DNA of 19,937 bases from JAHHLP01 sp041609895 (GCA_041609895.1 JBFIPX010000048.1:1-19937); one strand, 5' to 3'; positions 1 through 8,224 are shown, counted from the first letter of the stretch. Program-made: numbers and translations. The notes: generated from the letters alone by a model not told the origin.

Positions 1-21
1 ACCGACTACGCGGGCAGCTAA
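1..21 (+). CDS. Possible C-terminal tail of an upstream gene (partial)
   Basis: The first 21 bases read as six codons (TDYAGS) followed by TAA. A hairpin terminator begins about 50 nt later, the expected distance for the end of a transcription unit, which is the main reason to think a gene ends here. Seven codons cannot identify a product, and one other frame also stays open at the window edge. Confidence 0.3.
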   Translation, partial: TDYAGS

Positions 22-69
22 TCCCTGTTCGAAAGTAGTTGGCACCGCTTCAACCTGGCGGTTTGACTA

Positions 70-120
70 CAGCGGCATCTCTGTGAGGGCTCGGCCCTGC
101 GGGGATGCCGCTGTCTCTTT
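70..120 (+). terminator. Rho-independent terminator upstream of the first operon
   Basis: The 10-bp arms at 70-79 (CAGCGGCATC) and 104-113 (GATGCCGCTG) are perfect complements. A second inner stem pairs 86-90 (AGGGC) with 94-98 (GCCCT). A pyrimidine tract TCTCTTT follows. The tail is not pure T, so it is somewhat weaker than the others in this window. It separates the upstream gene from the pilin-like operon. Confidence 0.6.
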
Positions 121-245
121 CCGTCGACTTTCGAATCGAATGTGATCGGAATGGTAGCCGTGCAAAGAGGCCGCATACGGTGCGGCGCGCCAATTCGTCA
201 TCAGCAAGCGATCGCCAACCCTGCATGCCGCTTTAGAGGATCGTC

Positions 246-656
246 ATGGGCCAGCAACAACTGCTACTTCTCGTCATCTCGCTGATCGTGGTCGCCTTCG
301 CCATCATGGCCGGTTTTTCTGCAGCCGAGACTAAGCTCAAGCAAAGTGAGGCCGATACCCTGATCAGCCGCAATCTCTCGATTGCTTCCGAAGCCGTCTT
401 TTGGAAGACCAAGAGAGACCCCTACGCGGGTGGAAACGCCAGCTATGCGGGACTCGCAACCGACGGCATGAAGAAGCTCTTCCTGGGAGAAGCGACTCAC
501 AACGGAACCTTCAAGATTACGCTGGCGACCACCAACGAGCTGCAGATAACTGCCGTGAGCACCAACTATCCTGAGATCGGCGTGCGGACCTACATCCGCG
601 ACTATAGCATCGACTCGACGGCGGTCGCCTATGATGGTTCCATTACAATTGAATAG
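246..656 (+). CDS. Leaderless type IV pilin-like protein, first gene of the pilC-pilB operon
   Basis: A 136-residue protein with a pilin-like layout: a hydrophobic segment at residues 5-25, an amphipathic helix to about residue 53, then a small beta-rich domain with short glycine turns. The start is well supported: AGAGGA lies about 6 nt upstream, and an in-frame TAG 12 nt upstream excludes a longer leader. The N-terminus is MGQQQ followed directly by the hydrophobic run, so there is no basic prepilin leader and no Glu at the position-5 equivalent. The platform gene pilC follows 35 nt later, then pilB, so it is probably a structural or initiating subunit of the machine. No family-specific motif is visible. 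The pilin assignment rests on architecture and context. Confidence 0.75.
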   Translation: MGQQQLLLLVISLIVVAFAIMAGFSAAETKLKQSEADTLISRNLSIASEAVFWKTKRDPYAGGNASYAGLATDGMKKLFLGEATHNGTFKITLATTNELQITAVSTNYPEIGVRTYIRDYSIDSTAVAYDGSITIE

Positions 657-691
657 TCCCTGCAAGTTCCACCTCAAGCATCCCACCGTCG

Positions 692-2047
692 ATGGCTGTC
701 AAGGAATTCAAGTTTACAGGTCTAGGTAGCAACGGCCAGCCAGTACAGGGGACCGTTTTTGCGCAGTCGAAGCGCGTTGCGAAGCAGAAAGTCGAAAGTC
801 TGGCAGAGAAGCACAAGTTTCGGCCGGGTGGCGTCCAGGAGCGCAGCGTCTACTTCTACAAGGTCCGTCACCCGAACGGCAAGATTGTCGACGGAGAGCA
901 GAAGGCGTTCTCCCAGGAGGAAATTTCCTCGGCCCTGAGTAAGATGGGCTTGGAGGTTCTGAAGGTCCAGAAGAAGTTCCTCGACATTCAGCGAAAGCCT
1001 CCGCGCAACGACATGATCATGTTTGTGCGTCTCGCGGCCAACCTCCTGAAGGAGAAGCTCCCGTTCGACGAGGTGCTCAACCTGCTCGTCAACGACGTGT
1101 CGTCCAACAGCCTCAAACAGGTCATCCGAGACCTGAATGCCGACCTCAAGAGCGGTATGGAGGCGCAGCAAGCTTTCATGAAGCACCAGCACATGCTCGG
1201 CAAGTTCACTGCCTACATGCTGGGGATCGCCTCACGCAGTGGTAACATGGCGGAGATCTACGAGGCGACGGCGCGCTTTCTTGAACGACAGAACGAGTTC
1301 AAGAAGAGTATCCGAAGCGCAATGATCACGCCAGCCATAACCGTGTTGGTACTGATCGCAGCATTCGTCTGGTACGTCTGGTACATCTTCCCGCAGACGG
1401 CCGGGTTGTTTGAGGGCTTCGGCATCGAACTTCCACCGATGACGGCCAAGACGCTCGAGTTCTCCAAATGGCTCGACCGAAACTACGTGTGGGTCCTTGG
1501 GCTCCATGTGGCCGTGGGCGCCGGGCTGTTTGTTTTCGCCCGATCACAGAAAGGCAAGTTCTGGATCCATAAGAATCTGATCAGAATTCCGGTGATCGGG
1601 ACTCTGTTGCACAAGCTCAACATCGAGATTTTCTGCCGCGTATTCTCCGTCCTCTATTCGGGTAGTGGTGATAACATCAGCGTCATCAAGATCGCGGCCG
1701 AGGCTTGTGGTAACTCGTACATGGAGCATCGCGTCAAGACGATCACCGTTCCCATGATGGTTGCCCAGGGTGCCGAACTGGTTCGTTCCATGGAGGCCAG
1801 CGGTGTCTTCACGCAGATGGCCCTGGCCCGCTTTCGCAGCGGCTCGGAGACTGGTAACGTGCGCTCCAGCGCGCAGCAGATGGCCGACTACTATGAAGCC
1901 GAAACAACGCTAAAGCTCAAGGAGGCTGTAGAAGGGATTCAGACCATTGTGGCGATCATCATCACGATCGCAATCTGCTTCCTGACCGTAATATCCTCCG
2001 AGATTGCGTTGATCTCGCCCTCCAGCACCGACATCATGGGCGTATAG
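692..2047 (+). CDS. pilC: Inner-membrane platform protein, PilC/GspF family, with duplicated N-terminal module
   Basis: A 451-residue polytopic protein of the T2SSF family, the inner-membrane platform that couples the cytoplasmic assembly ATPase to pilin polymerisation. Two T2SSF domains are visible (about residues 106-232 and 309-433), the first containing the family-like string GIASRSGNMAEI and the second FRSGSETGNV. Predicted membrane helices lie at about 210-233, 263-283 and 414-437. The N-terminal module typical of PilC (F-x-Y-x-x-x-x-x-x-G-K-x-V-x-G) occurs twice, at about 5-47 and 53-95, which is unusual. The ATG has no obvious Shine-Dalgarno motif. The gene lies 35 nt after the pilin-like gene and 48 nt before the ATPase, indicating one operon. 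Family assignment is secure. Whether the system is better called T4P or T2SS is not decidable from this gene. Confidence 0.93.
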   Translation: MAVKEFKFTGLGSNGQPVQGTVFAQSKRVAKQKVESLAEKHKFRPGGVQERSVYFYKVRHPNGKIVDGEQKAFSQEEISSALSKMGLEVLKVQKKFLDIQRKPPRNDMIMFVRLAANLLKEKLPFDEVLNLLVNDVSSNSLKQVIRDLNADLKSGMEAQQAFMKHQHMLGKFTAYMLGIASRSGNMAEIYEATARFLERQNEFKKSIRSAMITPAITVLVLIAAFVWYVWYIFPQTAGLFEGFGIELPPMTAKTLEFSKWLDRNYVWVLGLHVAVGAGLFVFARSQKGKFWIHKNLIRIPVIGTLLHKLNIEIFCRVFSVLYSGSGDNISVIKIAAEACGNSYMEHRVKTITVPMMVAQGAELVRSMEASGVFTQMALARFRSGSETGNVRSSAQQMADYYEAETTLKLKEAVEGIQTIVAIIITIAICFLTVISSEIALISPSSTDIMGV

Positions 2048-2095
2048 GCGAAAGCGTGACCGAATCTCATTCCCACCAAGAGAACCTGTAGTTCC

Positions 2096-4465
2096 GTGGA
2101 CGACGCATCCCATTCGTACGAAGAGACACCGGACCGGTGGAAGCCGCAGGCACCTGACCGGCCATCGCAGGAACACCACAACGGTGATGCCGGAGAGGAG
2201 GAAGTGCATCCTGATTTTCTCGACCTCGGTGCATCAGATGTGGAAGACCTCGATGCATTGTTGGATGATGCGGAGCTGGATGAAATCGAAAGCGCTCTTG
2301 ACGCCGCCGGCGTTGCTGAAGATGAGGTGGAGGGCAGCGACCTATGGGATCTCATCATGCAGGATCCGTCTCTATTCATCCAGGATGAGATCGATTCGCT
2401 GACCGATGAGATTACAGACGCCGCAGTACGCAAGGCGGAAGAGCGGGCCGTAGAAATTCCCGAACCAGCAAAGGGTGACTCCGCACTATCCGATTCGGGA
2501 GTTATCGGAGAGGAGTTGGAATCTCCGAGCGAAGCACTAAGTCTAGACGACGTTTCGGCGTCGTCTTCGGACGCCCGGGGTGATTCGCCTGGGATGCCGG
2601 ATCACCCCGAGGCAGCGTCCGATACTGAGGACTTGCCGGAGGTAGATCCTGCTTTTGTCGATGAGGAGGCTTTGCCTGGCGCTTTCCCGCGTGATCGTGT
2701 CGTGTCAATGCTTCTCAGGAAGAAGGTCGTCACCTCGGAGCAGGTCGATCAGGCGAAGGAGCTGGCGAAGCAGCATCCTCGCGAAGTGCTTTGGCGCGTC
2801 CTCGCACTAGTGCCCTCGGTCAATCGTGACGCCATCTACGCGGAAGCGGCCAAGGTTTACGCATTTCCGACTGCAGAAATCGGCGACGGAAAGCCTAATC
2901 CTGAGTTCGTCCGGCTCGTTATGAATACGTTCGGCGACGAGAAGCGGGACGAACTACTGGAACTGAAGGCTATCCCATACGAGGCAGAGGTCGGAAGGGG
3001 TGGAAGTCACAGGCTGATCTTCGCGTCGCACGACCCTGCAAGACCCGAACTGAACCGGTTTCTTCAGGAACTGAAAATCGGCCGTTTCGAGATCCGGTAT
3101 GCTTCGGAGAGCGAAATTGTTGGCATCATAGCCGATCTCTTCCCAAAGCAGAACGAATATCTGCAGCGGATGACCGACGATCCTTTTGCGATGGATCTCG
3201 GCACCAACTACGAGGAAGAGGAGGGGTTGATAGACGAAGATGCTCTCGAGGCGGAGATCTCTCGATCGACGCTTATCAACCTGTTCGAAGCGTCACTCGT
3301 CGAAGGGGTTCGGCAAGGTGCATCCGACATTCACATCTTTCCAAATGCCAGGCGCCAGGTGGAGATTCATTTTCGAGTGGATGGACGGCTGAAGAAGTGG
3401 CATACGGAGGAGAAGGTTCATCCGGAAGCATTCCTCGCCGTCGTCAAGGACAACTCGACCAATGTCGACCGGTTCGAGCGCGACGCCGCTCAGGACGGCT
3501 TTGTTCAGCGGCGTATCGACGATGCTCTAATCCGATTTCGTGTCTCTGTGCTTCCGATTGCAACCGAGCGAGCCGACGTGCGCGCCGAAAGCATCGTCAT
3601 CCGAATCCTGGACGACCGCAAGGTCCTGACCGATCTTCGAAAGCTTGGTATGCTGGATGTCGCGCTGGCCAAGTTCGATAAGGCGATTCGGCAGCCACAC
3701 GGAATGGTCATCCTGACGGGCCCGACCGGATCTGGAAAGAGCACCACGCTCGTCGCGGCGTTGCACCAGGTAGTTACGCCAGAGGTAAACGTGCTCACCG
3801 TTGAGGATCCCGTCGAATACATCATCAAGGGGGTTCGGCAGATCAAACTGAACAACAAGCTCAACCTGGAGCAGGCTCTCCGCGCCATCCTGCGACATGA
3901 CCCTGACATCGTGATGGTCGGTGAGATGCGCGACAAGGATACGGCGGAGCTGGCCATCAAGCTCGCGAACACGGGCCACCTGACATTCTCGACCCTGCAC
4001 ACGAACGATGCACCCAGCGCGGTCAGCAGGCTATACAAAATGGGCATCGAGCCGTTCTTGCTCTCGTACGCCATCAACCTGGTCGTTGCACAGCGACTTA
4101 TTCGTAACGTGTGCCCTACGTGCAGGAAGGTCAATGAAAACCCTGACGGGATTCTACTTAAGTCGCTTGGATTCACCGAAGATGAGTTGGCCGAGACCAC
4201 ATTCTACACGGCCGTTAATGACCGTTCGTGCCGAACCTGCAACGGTAACGGTTATAAGGGTCGGCGCGCGATGTGTGAAACGCTATACTTCTCGCAGGCA
4301 ATCCGCCACATGATCGTTGAGTCCGGTGAGAGTATTGACGAAGATTCGATTCGAGACCTCGCCGTCAGCGAGGGTATGCTGACGCTGGAGGATTCCGCCC
4401 GCGAGCTCGTCAAGATGGGCGAGACGACGGTCGAGGAGATGGTCCGCGTAACCGCCAGCGAGTAG
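2096..4465 (+). CDS. pilB: Assembly ATPase, PilB/GspE family, with long acidic N-terminal extension
   Basis: A 789-residue hexameric secretion ATPase that would power subunit addition from the cytoplasm. Visible elements are the N2 motif GASDIHIF (408-415), Walker A GPTGSGKS (542-549), the Asp box TVEDPVEY (568-575), Walker B DPDIVMVGEMRD (602-613), the His box TGHLTFSTLHT (626-636) and the zinc-type CxxC pair at C673/C676 and C712/C715. All catalytic motifs are intact. Residues 1-195 are a low-complexity, strongly Asp/Glu-rich extension. About 196-365 is a T2SSE_N/MshEN-like domain, but the RLG motifs used for c-di-GMP binding in MshEN are not recognisable. The start is GTG with no clear ribosome site, so the exact N-terminus is uncertain. 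It is 48 nt downstream of pilC. Confidence 0.93.
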   Translation: MDDASHSYEETPDRWKPQAPDRPSQEHHNGDAGEEEVHPDFLDLGASDVEDLDALLDDAELDEIESALDAAGVAEDEVEGSDLWDLIMQDPSLFIQDEIDSLTDEITDAAVRKAEERAVEIPEPAKGDSALSDSGVIGEELESPSEALSLDDVSASSSDARGDSPGMPDHPEAASDTEDLPEVDPAFVDEEALPGAFPRDRVVSMLLRKKVVTSEQVDQAKELAKQHPREVLWRVLALVPSVNRDAIYAEAAKVYAFPTAEIGDGKPNPEFVRLVMNTFGDEKRDELLELKAIPYEAEVGRGGSHRLIFASHDPARPELNRFLQELKIGRFEIRYASESEIVGIIADLFPKQNEYLQRMTDDPFAMDLGTNYEEEEGLIDEDALEAEISRSTLINLFEASLVEGVRQGASDIHIFPNARRQVEIHFRVDGRLKKWHTEEKVHPEAFLAVVKDNSTNVDRFERDAAQDGFVQRRIDDALIRFRVSVLPIATERADVRAESIVIRILDDRKVLTDLRKLGMLDVALAKFDKAIRQPHGMVILTGPTGSGKSTTLVAALHQVVTPEVNVLTVEDPVEYIIKGVRQIKLNNKLNLEQALRAILRHDPDIVMVGEMRDKDTAELAIKLANTGHLTFSTLHTNDAPSAVSRLYKMGIEPFLLSYAINLVVAQRLIRNVCPTCRKVNENPDGILLKSLGFTEDELAETTFYTAVNDRSCRTCNGNGYKGRRAMCETLYFSQAIRHMIVESGESIDEDSIRDLAVSEGMLTLEDSARELVKMGETTVEEMVRVTASE

Positions 4466-4996
4466 CCTACGGTCGTCCGCGCGCCTCGGCCATCAAACTG
4501 TAATCGCTGCGGCGTCTATTGTGTCGCCACGAGGCAATGTCCACTGCTCCGGATGTACCCCGTCCACAAACACGTGACCATCCAGCGTGCGAGGTCACGT
4601 CGAGCGAATCGAAGTGGGTCCTCGACCGAGGTTTGCGAGGAGTTTTGCCGCCGCGGACCTCGAGGGTAAGGTAGCCTTTTTCTTCCGCCGAATTCGATCG
4701 ATGGGTTGCCTGAGTCGAGTTCGCCCGTGGGTAACCGCTCGGTGTCTGTGTGAGACAATTGTCTCAAATTGGAACAGATCTTCGGTCGACATCCAAATTG
4801 CGACCTGGACAATATTTGCGAATCCGCAAGTCGCCAAAAGTCCCTTATCGCGGCGTTTTCGTCCTTTTCGTGTGGAGTCGCGAGGTAGACACCCCCTCTC
4901 GTAGATAGGGCCGCGACAGTTGGTATGCCGTTTGGGTTCACATGGATTGCCGGACAAGTTCGGCCTCATCACAATCCGTGTAAACGTTCTACGGCA
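4466..4996 (+). other. 531-nt intergenic region, no supported gene
   Basis: No convincing coding sequence is present. The open frames in both directions are Arg/Ser-rich, mutually overlapping and without family motifs. No strong terminator follows pilB. Two dyads are visible: 4572-4579 with 4593-4600 (ACGTGACC/GGTCACGT, 13-nt loop) and the 16-bp palindrome at 4751-4766. Unlike most later units, I cannot find a good sigma-28-type promoter here. The best near-match (TAAG at 4667, GCCGAATT at 4687, 16-nt spacer) is poor. The promoter of the following gene pair is therefore unidentified. Confidence 0.6.
4751..4766. promoter_or_regulatory. 16-bp perfect palindrome, candidate operator
   Basis: TGAGACAATTGTCTCA reads identically on both strands. 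It sits in the middle of the non-coding gap, about 230 nt before the next gene. Perfect dyads of this size in intergenic DNA are typical of sites for dimeric helix-turn-helix regulators. There is no loop or T tract, so it is not a terminator. No promoter is confidently placed around it, so regulatory function is inferred only from symmetry and position. Confidence 0.4.
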
Positions 4997-5491
4997 ATGC
5001 CTCAGACTCTCATCGCAGTTATCGCAATGGCCATGGCGTCGCTCGTTTCGTTCCAGCAGCACCGGAGCGTCCTCGAGCAGCGCATGAATTCAATTCGCGG
5101 CAGCCTCGCGGTGCGTTCGACCGCAGTTGCGACCGACAAGCTGGAAGAGATCGGCGCAAAGGCGTTTGACCAGGCGACCGTAACGGGAGCGATTGCGAGC
5201 AGCGCCTTGCTGAATCCGATCACCGAGGTGTCAATCGCCTCTGTTCTCGACGACGTCAATGACTATCACGGATTGATCCAGGACGAGAAGCGCGAAGTGA
5301 ACGGCGTTGAGTCCAGCTTTGAGGTTCGCACGCTGGTAGCCTATGTGTCAGAGATGGACGGCCAGACGACGGTCGGCTATCCGACGCGGCTCAAGAAGGT
5401 TACCGTCAAAGTCGTTCCGGACGGGCTTGCGAGGCCGGATACAATTCGCATATCGGAAGTGCTCTCGTGCGGCGTTCGCTGCGCGTGGTAA
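4997..5491 (+). CDS. Leaderless PilV/MshD-like minor pilin with C-terminal SCGxRCxW
   Basis: A 164-residue protein closely related to the product at 6965-7504. It has a hydrophobic helix at residues 5-19, an amphipathic helix to about 54, the string DDVNDYHG (85-92) resembling MshD/PilV-type minor pilins, a beta strand region (LKKVTVKV), and a C-terminus with C158, C162 and W164. These are its only cysteines, so they could form a small disulfide loop. An in-frame ATG at 4925 would add 24 residues. I chose 4997 because the paralogue starts at the identical sequence MPQT and has an in-frame stop 18 nt upstream. No Shine-Dalgarno motif is seen. Glu5 and a prepilin cleavage site are absent. It is probably transcribed with the beta-helix gene 51 nt downstream. 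Confidence 0.75.
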   Translation: MPQTLIAVIAMAMASLVSFQQHRSVLEQRMNSIRGSLAVRSTAVATDKLEEIGAKAFDQATVTGAIASSALLNPITEVSIASVLDDVNDYHGLIQDEKREVNGVESSFEVRTLVAYVSEMDGQTTVGYPTRLKKVTVKVVPDGLARPDTIRISEVLSCGVRCAW

Positions 5492-5542
5492 TGACTGCTC
5501 ACTCGTAAGAAACAATCAATTAGGTCTTAGAAGGTAAAATTA

Positions 5543-6739
5543 ATGTTTGGCAAAGGACTACTCGTAATGATCGCCGCCTTCGGCATCTCTTTCGCGTACT
5601 ACAACTCGGCGCGCTATAAGAGCATGGTCGAGGTTAACGGGCAGAAGGCGGACTACCAGTACGAGACGCTCGCCCGCGAAGCCGCCAAGACCGGATTTGC
5701 GCTGGCACGTCAGGACATGGCCGAGGAGGAGGAAGCATCATTGATTACGGGTGATTTACCAGATGGCTCCTACCGAAGCGTGCTCTCCAAGGCCGGTTCG
5801 CGGTATCGGATCGAGTCGCAGGGGCGCATGAACGATTCCCGCTCGATGCCTATCGTGTGGAAGATCTACGCGGAATACGAGCGCAACCCGACCGCGACCG
5901 CGACAGACGTACCTCCGTTTCTCGACTATGCGTTGCTTTCGAATGGTGGACTCGAACTGGCTGGATCGCCGGACGTAGCGCTCGCCGCCTTTGCCGACGC
6001 AGAAAATGCCAACGTTCATACAAACGGCACCCTGAAGGTAACCGGCAATAACGTGAAAGTCTCCGGCTTCGGCACGCACGCAAAGGGCGCCTCATCCAAT
6101 CCGGATGGAGCCCTCGAGTCTTCGTTCAGCCCCGTGGAAAACGAACTGGACCGCTCGTCGGTCTTCGAGGTGTCGGAGATCGAGATCCCTCAGTTCTCGG
6201 TAGACGCCTACATAGACAACGTCGTCCCGGACATGGTAAGCGGCCCGACGACTCTTTCGGGAGAATACAATCTCGGTGGTACGAGGGAGGACCCGTACGT
6301 ATGGGTAATCAACGGCGACCTGGAGGCGACTGGCGGTACCGTGCTCAACGGCTACGTGATGTTCATGGTCGAGGGCAACATCAATATGTCCGGTAACGTG
6401 TCGGCCGGAATGGCCGCCGAAGGGAGCACGGAGAGTACTATGGCCTTTTACGCCAGCGGTAACGTCAACTTCTCGGGTAACGTCGACATCTACGGCCAGT
6501 TCTTTGCTGACGGAGACTACAAGGTGACGGGTACGCCGACGATCTACGGCACCGTCACCACTCGGGGTACGGCTCAACTTCAGGGCACGCCCAACATGAA
6601 CTATGTAAAAGCTTCGCCTGCGCTCGCCCAGATCTGGAATAACGGTGATCCGGAGTTGTATACCCTCGTGTCCTATCACGAAGCGAGGGACCGTATCGCT
6701 GAAGACAAGTCTGATTTGTTCGTTGATGCAGTGGAATAA
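5543..6739 (+). CDS. PilX-like leaderless pilin with beta-helix (DUF7305-like) domain, paralogue 1
   Basis: A 398-residue, cysteine-free protein. Residues 4-20 form a hydrophobic helix. An amphipathic helix containing QYETLAREAAKTGFALA (39-55) follows, as in PilX-type minor pilins, then a small strand-rich linker domain. From about 125 onward there are short repeats of the type G-N/D-V/I-x-h-S-G, predicted to coil into a right-handed beta-helix or bactofilin-like fold. Landmarks are NANVHTNG (155-162), GGTREDPYVWVINGDL (245-260) and QGTPNMNY (347-354). AGAAGG precedes the ATG by about 9 nt, and an in-frame TAG 15 nt upstream rules out a leader peptide. A strong terminator begins 25 nt after the stop. 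A surface-exposed minor or tip subunit is likely. The DUF7305 link is from memory of repeat appearance, not a search. Confidence 0.75.
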   Translation: MFGKGLLVMIAAFGISFAYYNSARYKSMVEVNGQKADYQYETLAREAAKTGFALARQDMAEEEEASLITGDLPDGSYRSVLSKAGSRYRIESQGRMNDSRSMPIVWKIYAEYERNPTATATDVPPFLDYALLSNGGLELAGSPDVALAAFADAENANVHTNGTLKVTGNNVKVSGFGTHAKGASSNPDGALESSFSPVENELDRSSVFEVSEIEIPQFSVDAYIDNVVPDMVSGPTTLSGEYNLGGTREDPYVWVINGDLEATGGTVLNGYVMFMVEGNINMSGNVSAGMAAEGSTESTMAFYASGNVNFSGNVDIYGQFFADGDYKVTGTPTIYGTVTTRGTAQLQGTPNMNYVKASPALAQIWNNGDPELYTLVSYHEARDRIAEDKSDLFVDAVE

Positions 6740-6763
6740 GTGATGGGGAAGCAACGGACGATC

Positions 6764-6798
6764 AAAGCCCGGGGGCTCGCGCTCCCGGGCTTTTTTTT
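6764..6798 (+). terminator. Strong rho-independent terminator
   Basis: The 10-bp arms AAAGCCCGGG (6764-6773) and CCCGGGCTTT (6784-6793) are perfect complements with a 10-nt loop, and the T run 6791-6798 is eight bases long. It closes the 4997-6739 gene pair and insulates it from the promoter at 6857. Confidence 0.92.
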
Positions 6799-6856
6799 GT
6801 TTGCCGGAGGTCTGTTTCACGACAGCGACGGACCCTTCTCGGTTCTCAATCCCGAT

Positions 6857-6883
6857 TTAAGGTTTATTCGCAATCGCCGATAA
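6857..6883 (+). promoter_or_regulatory. Sigma-28 (FliA/SigD)-type promoter
   Basis: TTAA at 6857-6860, a 15-nt spacer, then GCCGATAA at 6876-6883. The -10 element equals the E. coli FliA -10 consensus, and the spacing equals that of TAAA-N15-GCCGATAA. It lies between the terminator of the previous unit and the ATG at 6965, giving an inferred leader of about 75 nt. It is the best match among six similar sites in the window. Confidence 0.75.
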
Positions 6884-6964
6884 CCGTCACTGTCAGGTCT
6901 GCAAAAAGATTTGAGCAAGTAACATCATTACAGCTTTAAACCAATGTAAAATGGTCGTTTAACA

Positions 6965-7504
6965 ATGCCACAGACAATGCTGGCAGTTCTTTCGATGGTG
7001 GTAACTACCCTTTTTGCGTTTAACCAGCATCGGAATGTGTTAAATACACGCCTCAATATGGTCAAGGAGGACATGGCAATTCGGTCCACGGGAGTCGCGG
7101 TGGACGTCCTCGAAGAAATCGGTTCAATGTCTTTTGATGAGGCGACTCGCGATGGAGCGGTTGCCAATTCGAACGACCTCACCTCCGTCTATCAAACGAC
7201 CTTTGAGCACTTGTCGCAGTCCGAGGTGTCGAATCAGGAGAACATGGAGTCGGGCGGAGCGAACGACATCGACGACTTCAACGGGGCGATTATGGAGCGA
7301 ACCAGGACGCTGAACGAGAAGACGCTCGGCTTCCGGGCAGAAGCGATCGTTAGCTACGTCGATCCGATAGACAGCTCGACCGAGGTCAACTATCCGACCA
7401 AGCTGAAGAAGGTCACGATCAAGGTCTTCTCCAAGAACATCGCTAGGCCGGACACGATCTATCTCTCGCAGATTTTCTCATGCGGCAGTCGCTGCAGCTG
7501 GTAG
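6965..7504 (+). CDS. Leaderless PilV/MshD-like minor pilin, second copy
   Basis: A 179-residue paralogue of the product at 4997-5491, sharing the MPQT start, the segment QHRxVLxxRL, the LEEIG helix end, a DIDDFNG string (101-107), LKKVTIKV and the C-terminus FSCGSRCSW (C173, C177, W179, its only cysteines). It differs mainly by a longer polar insert around residues 70-100. The hydrophobic helix begins at residue 5. The in-frame stop TAA is 18 nt upstream of the ATG, so no prepilin leader can exist. It is the first gene behind the sigma-28-type promoter at 6857, followed 45 nt later by a PilW-like gene and then a PilX-like gene, the canonical V-W-X order of minor pilin operons. Confidence 0.8.
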   Translation: MPQTMLAVLSMVVTTLFAFNQHRNVLNTRLNMVKEDMAIRSTGVAVDVLEEIGSMSFDEATRDGAVANSNDLTSVYQTTFEHLSQSEVSNQENMESGGANDIDDFNGAIMERTRTLNEKTLGFRAEAIVSYVDPIDSSTEVNYPTKLKKVTIKVFSKNIARPDTIYLSQIFSCGSRCSW

Positions 7505-7549
7505 GCGGGTCTTGCCGCTAAACCCAGTTCAAACTTACGAGCGTAAGTC

Positions 7550-8155
7550 ATGCAATTTCTCTTTGATAATATTGTGGCCTCTATCGTAGGAGCAGTCATT
7601 CTCCTCATGATGGTAGCCACACATCATCGCAACCAGTTGGCATCCGCTGAAGCGACCAGTTACTACATGCTGCAGCAACAGGTGCTCGATTTCACGTCTA
7701 CGATTCAGCGAGACATGCAGAATGTGAGCTCGGTGGAGAATCTTTCCGAGGACACGAGCTACTCTGGCGGGGGTGAGAGCGGCTACGTGGGTACGTTCAG
7801 CTTTCGCGCTCAGACCAGCCCGACGGACACAACCAAGCGTTTGGTAACCTATCGTCGCAAGATTGCGGGAGAACGCTATCGCAAGGGCCAGGGAAACGTG
7901 ACGTTCTATCAGATCGAACGGCTGGTTGAAGGAAATATGACGGGCGGATCGATCGGCACCTTAACCGACTGGGCCATCCAGGTATTGAACGAGGAAGGCA
8001 ATCCGGCGTCAGCGGCGGGCGATGCAAAGCAAATTCGTATTGCCCTCGCTGCGGCGACTCCGGTTGACGTGGACTCGCGTGAAGGGGTGACCATTCGTGA
8101 CACGCGTTGGCAATCAACATTCAGGCCTCGGATGCTTAGGGACAACGCGCTGTAA
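7550..8155 (+). CDS. Leaderless PilW/GspJ-like minor pilin
   Basis: A 201-residue protein with a hydrophobic segment at residues 8-24, an amphipathic helix 29-60 that includes STIQRDMQNV (the R-D pattern common in PilW/GspJ proteins), a beta-rich domain with VTYRRKIAGERY (99-110) and YQIERLVEG (120-128), and a final FRPRMLR near the C-terminus, again PilW-like. An in-frame TAA lies 6 nt upstream of the ATG, so the N-terminus is fixed and lacks a leader. It has no counterpart in the earlier 4997-6739 block. It sits between the PilV-like and PilX-like genes in one operon. The PilW/GspJ assignment is by pattern and gene order. Confidence 0.7.
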   Translation: MQFLFDNIVASIVGAVILLMMVATHHRNQLASAEATSYYMLQQQVLDFTSTIQRDMQNVSSVENLSEDTSYSGGGESGYVGTFSFRAQTSPTDTTKRLVTYRRKIAGERYRKGQGNVTFYQIERLVEGNMTGGSIGTLTDWAIQVLNEEGNPASAAGDAKQIRIALAAATPVDVDSREGVTIRDTRWQSTFRPRMLRDNAL

Positions 8156-8224
8156 GCCGACACGGACTTCTCGCCCAAACAAGTTTGATTCCCAGTCCTC
8201 CAACATTGACAGGAGTGTACCACC

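Noticed and set aside
4667..4694. Sigma-28-like site TAAG / GCCGAATT
   Set aside because: The spacer is 16 nt and the -10 differs in its conserved AT core order. It is over 300 nt from the next gene.
4925..4996. Upstream ATG giving the first V-like protein a 24-residue leader
   Set aside because: The paralogue begins at the equivalent MPQT and has a stop just upstream. The extra residues show no prepilin cleavage pattern and no ribosome site.
4587..5062. Overlapping open frames on both strands in the 4466-4996 gap
   Set aside because: They are Arg/Ser-rich, overlap each other and, in part, the real gene at 4997. They have no motifs and no ribosome site.
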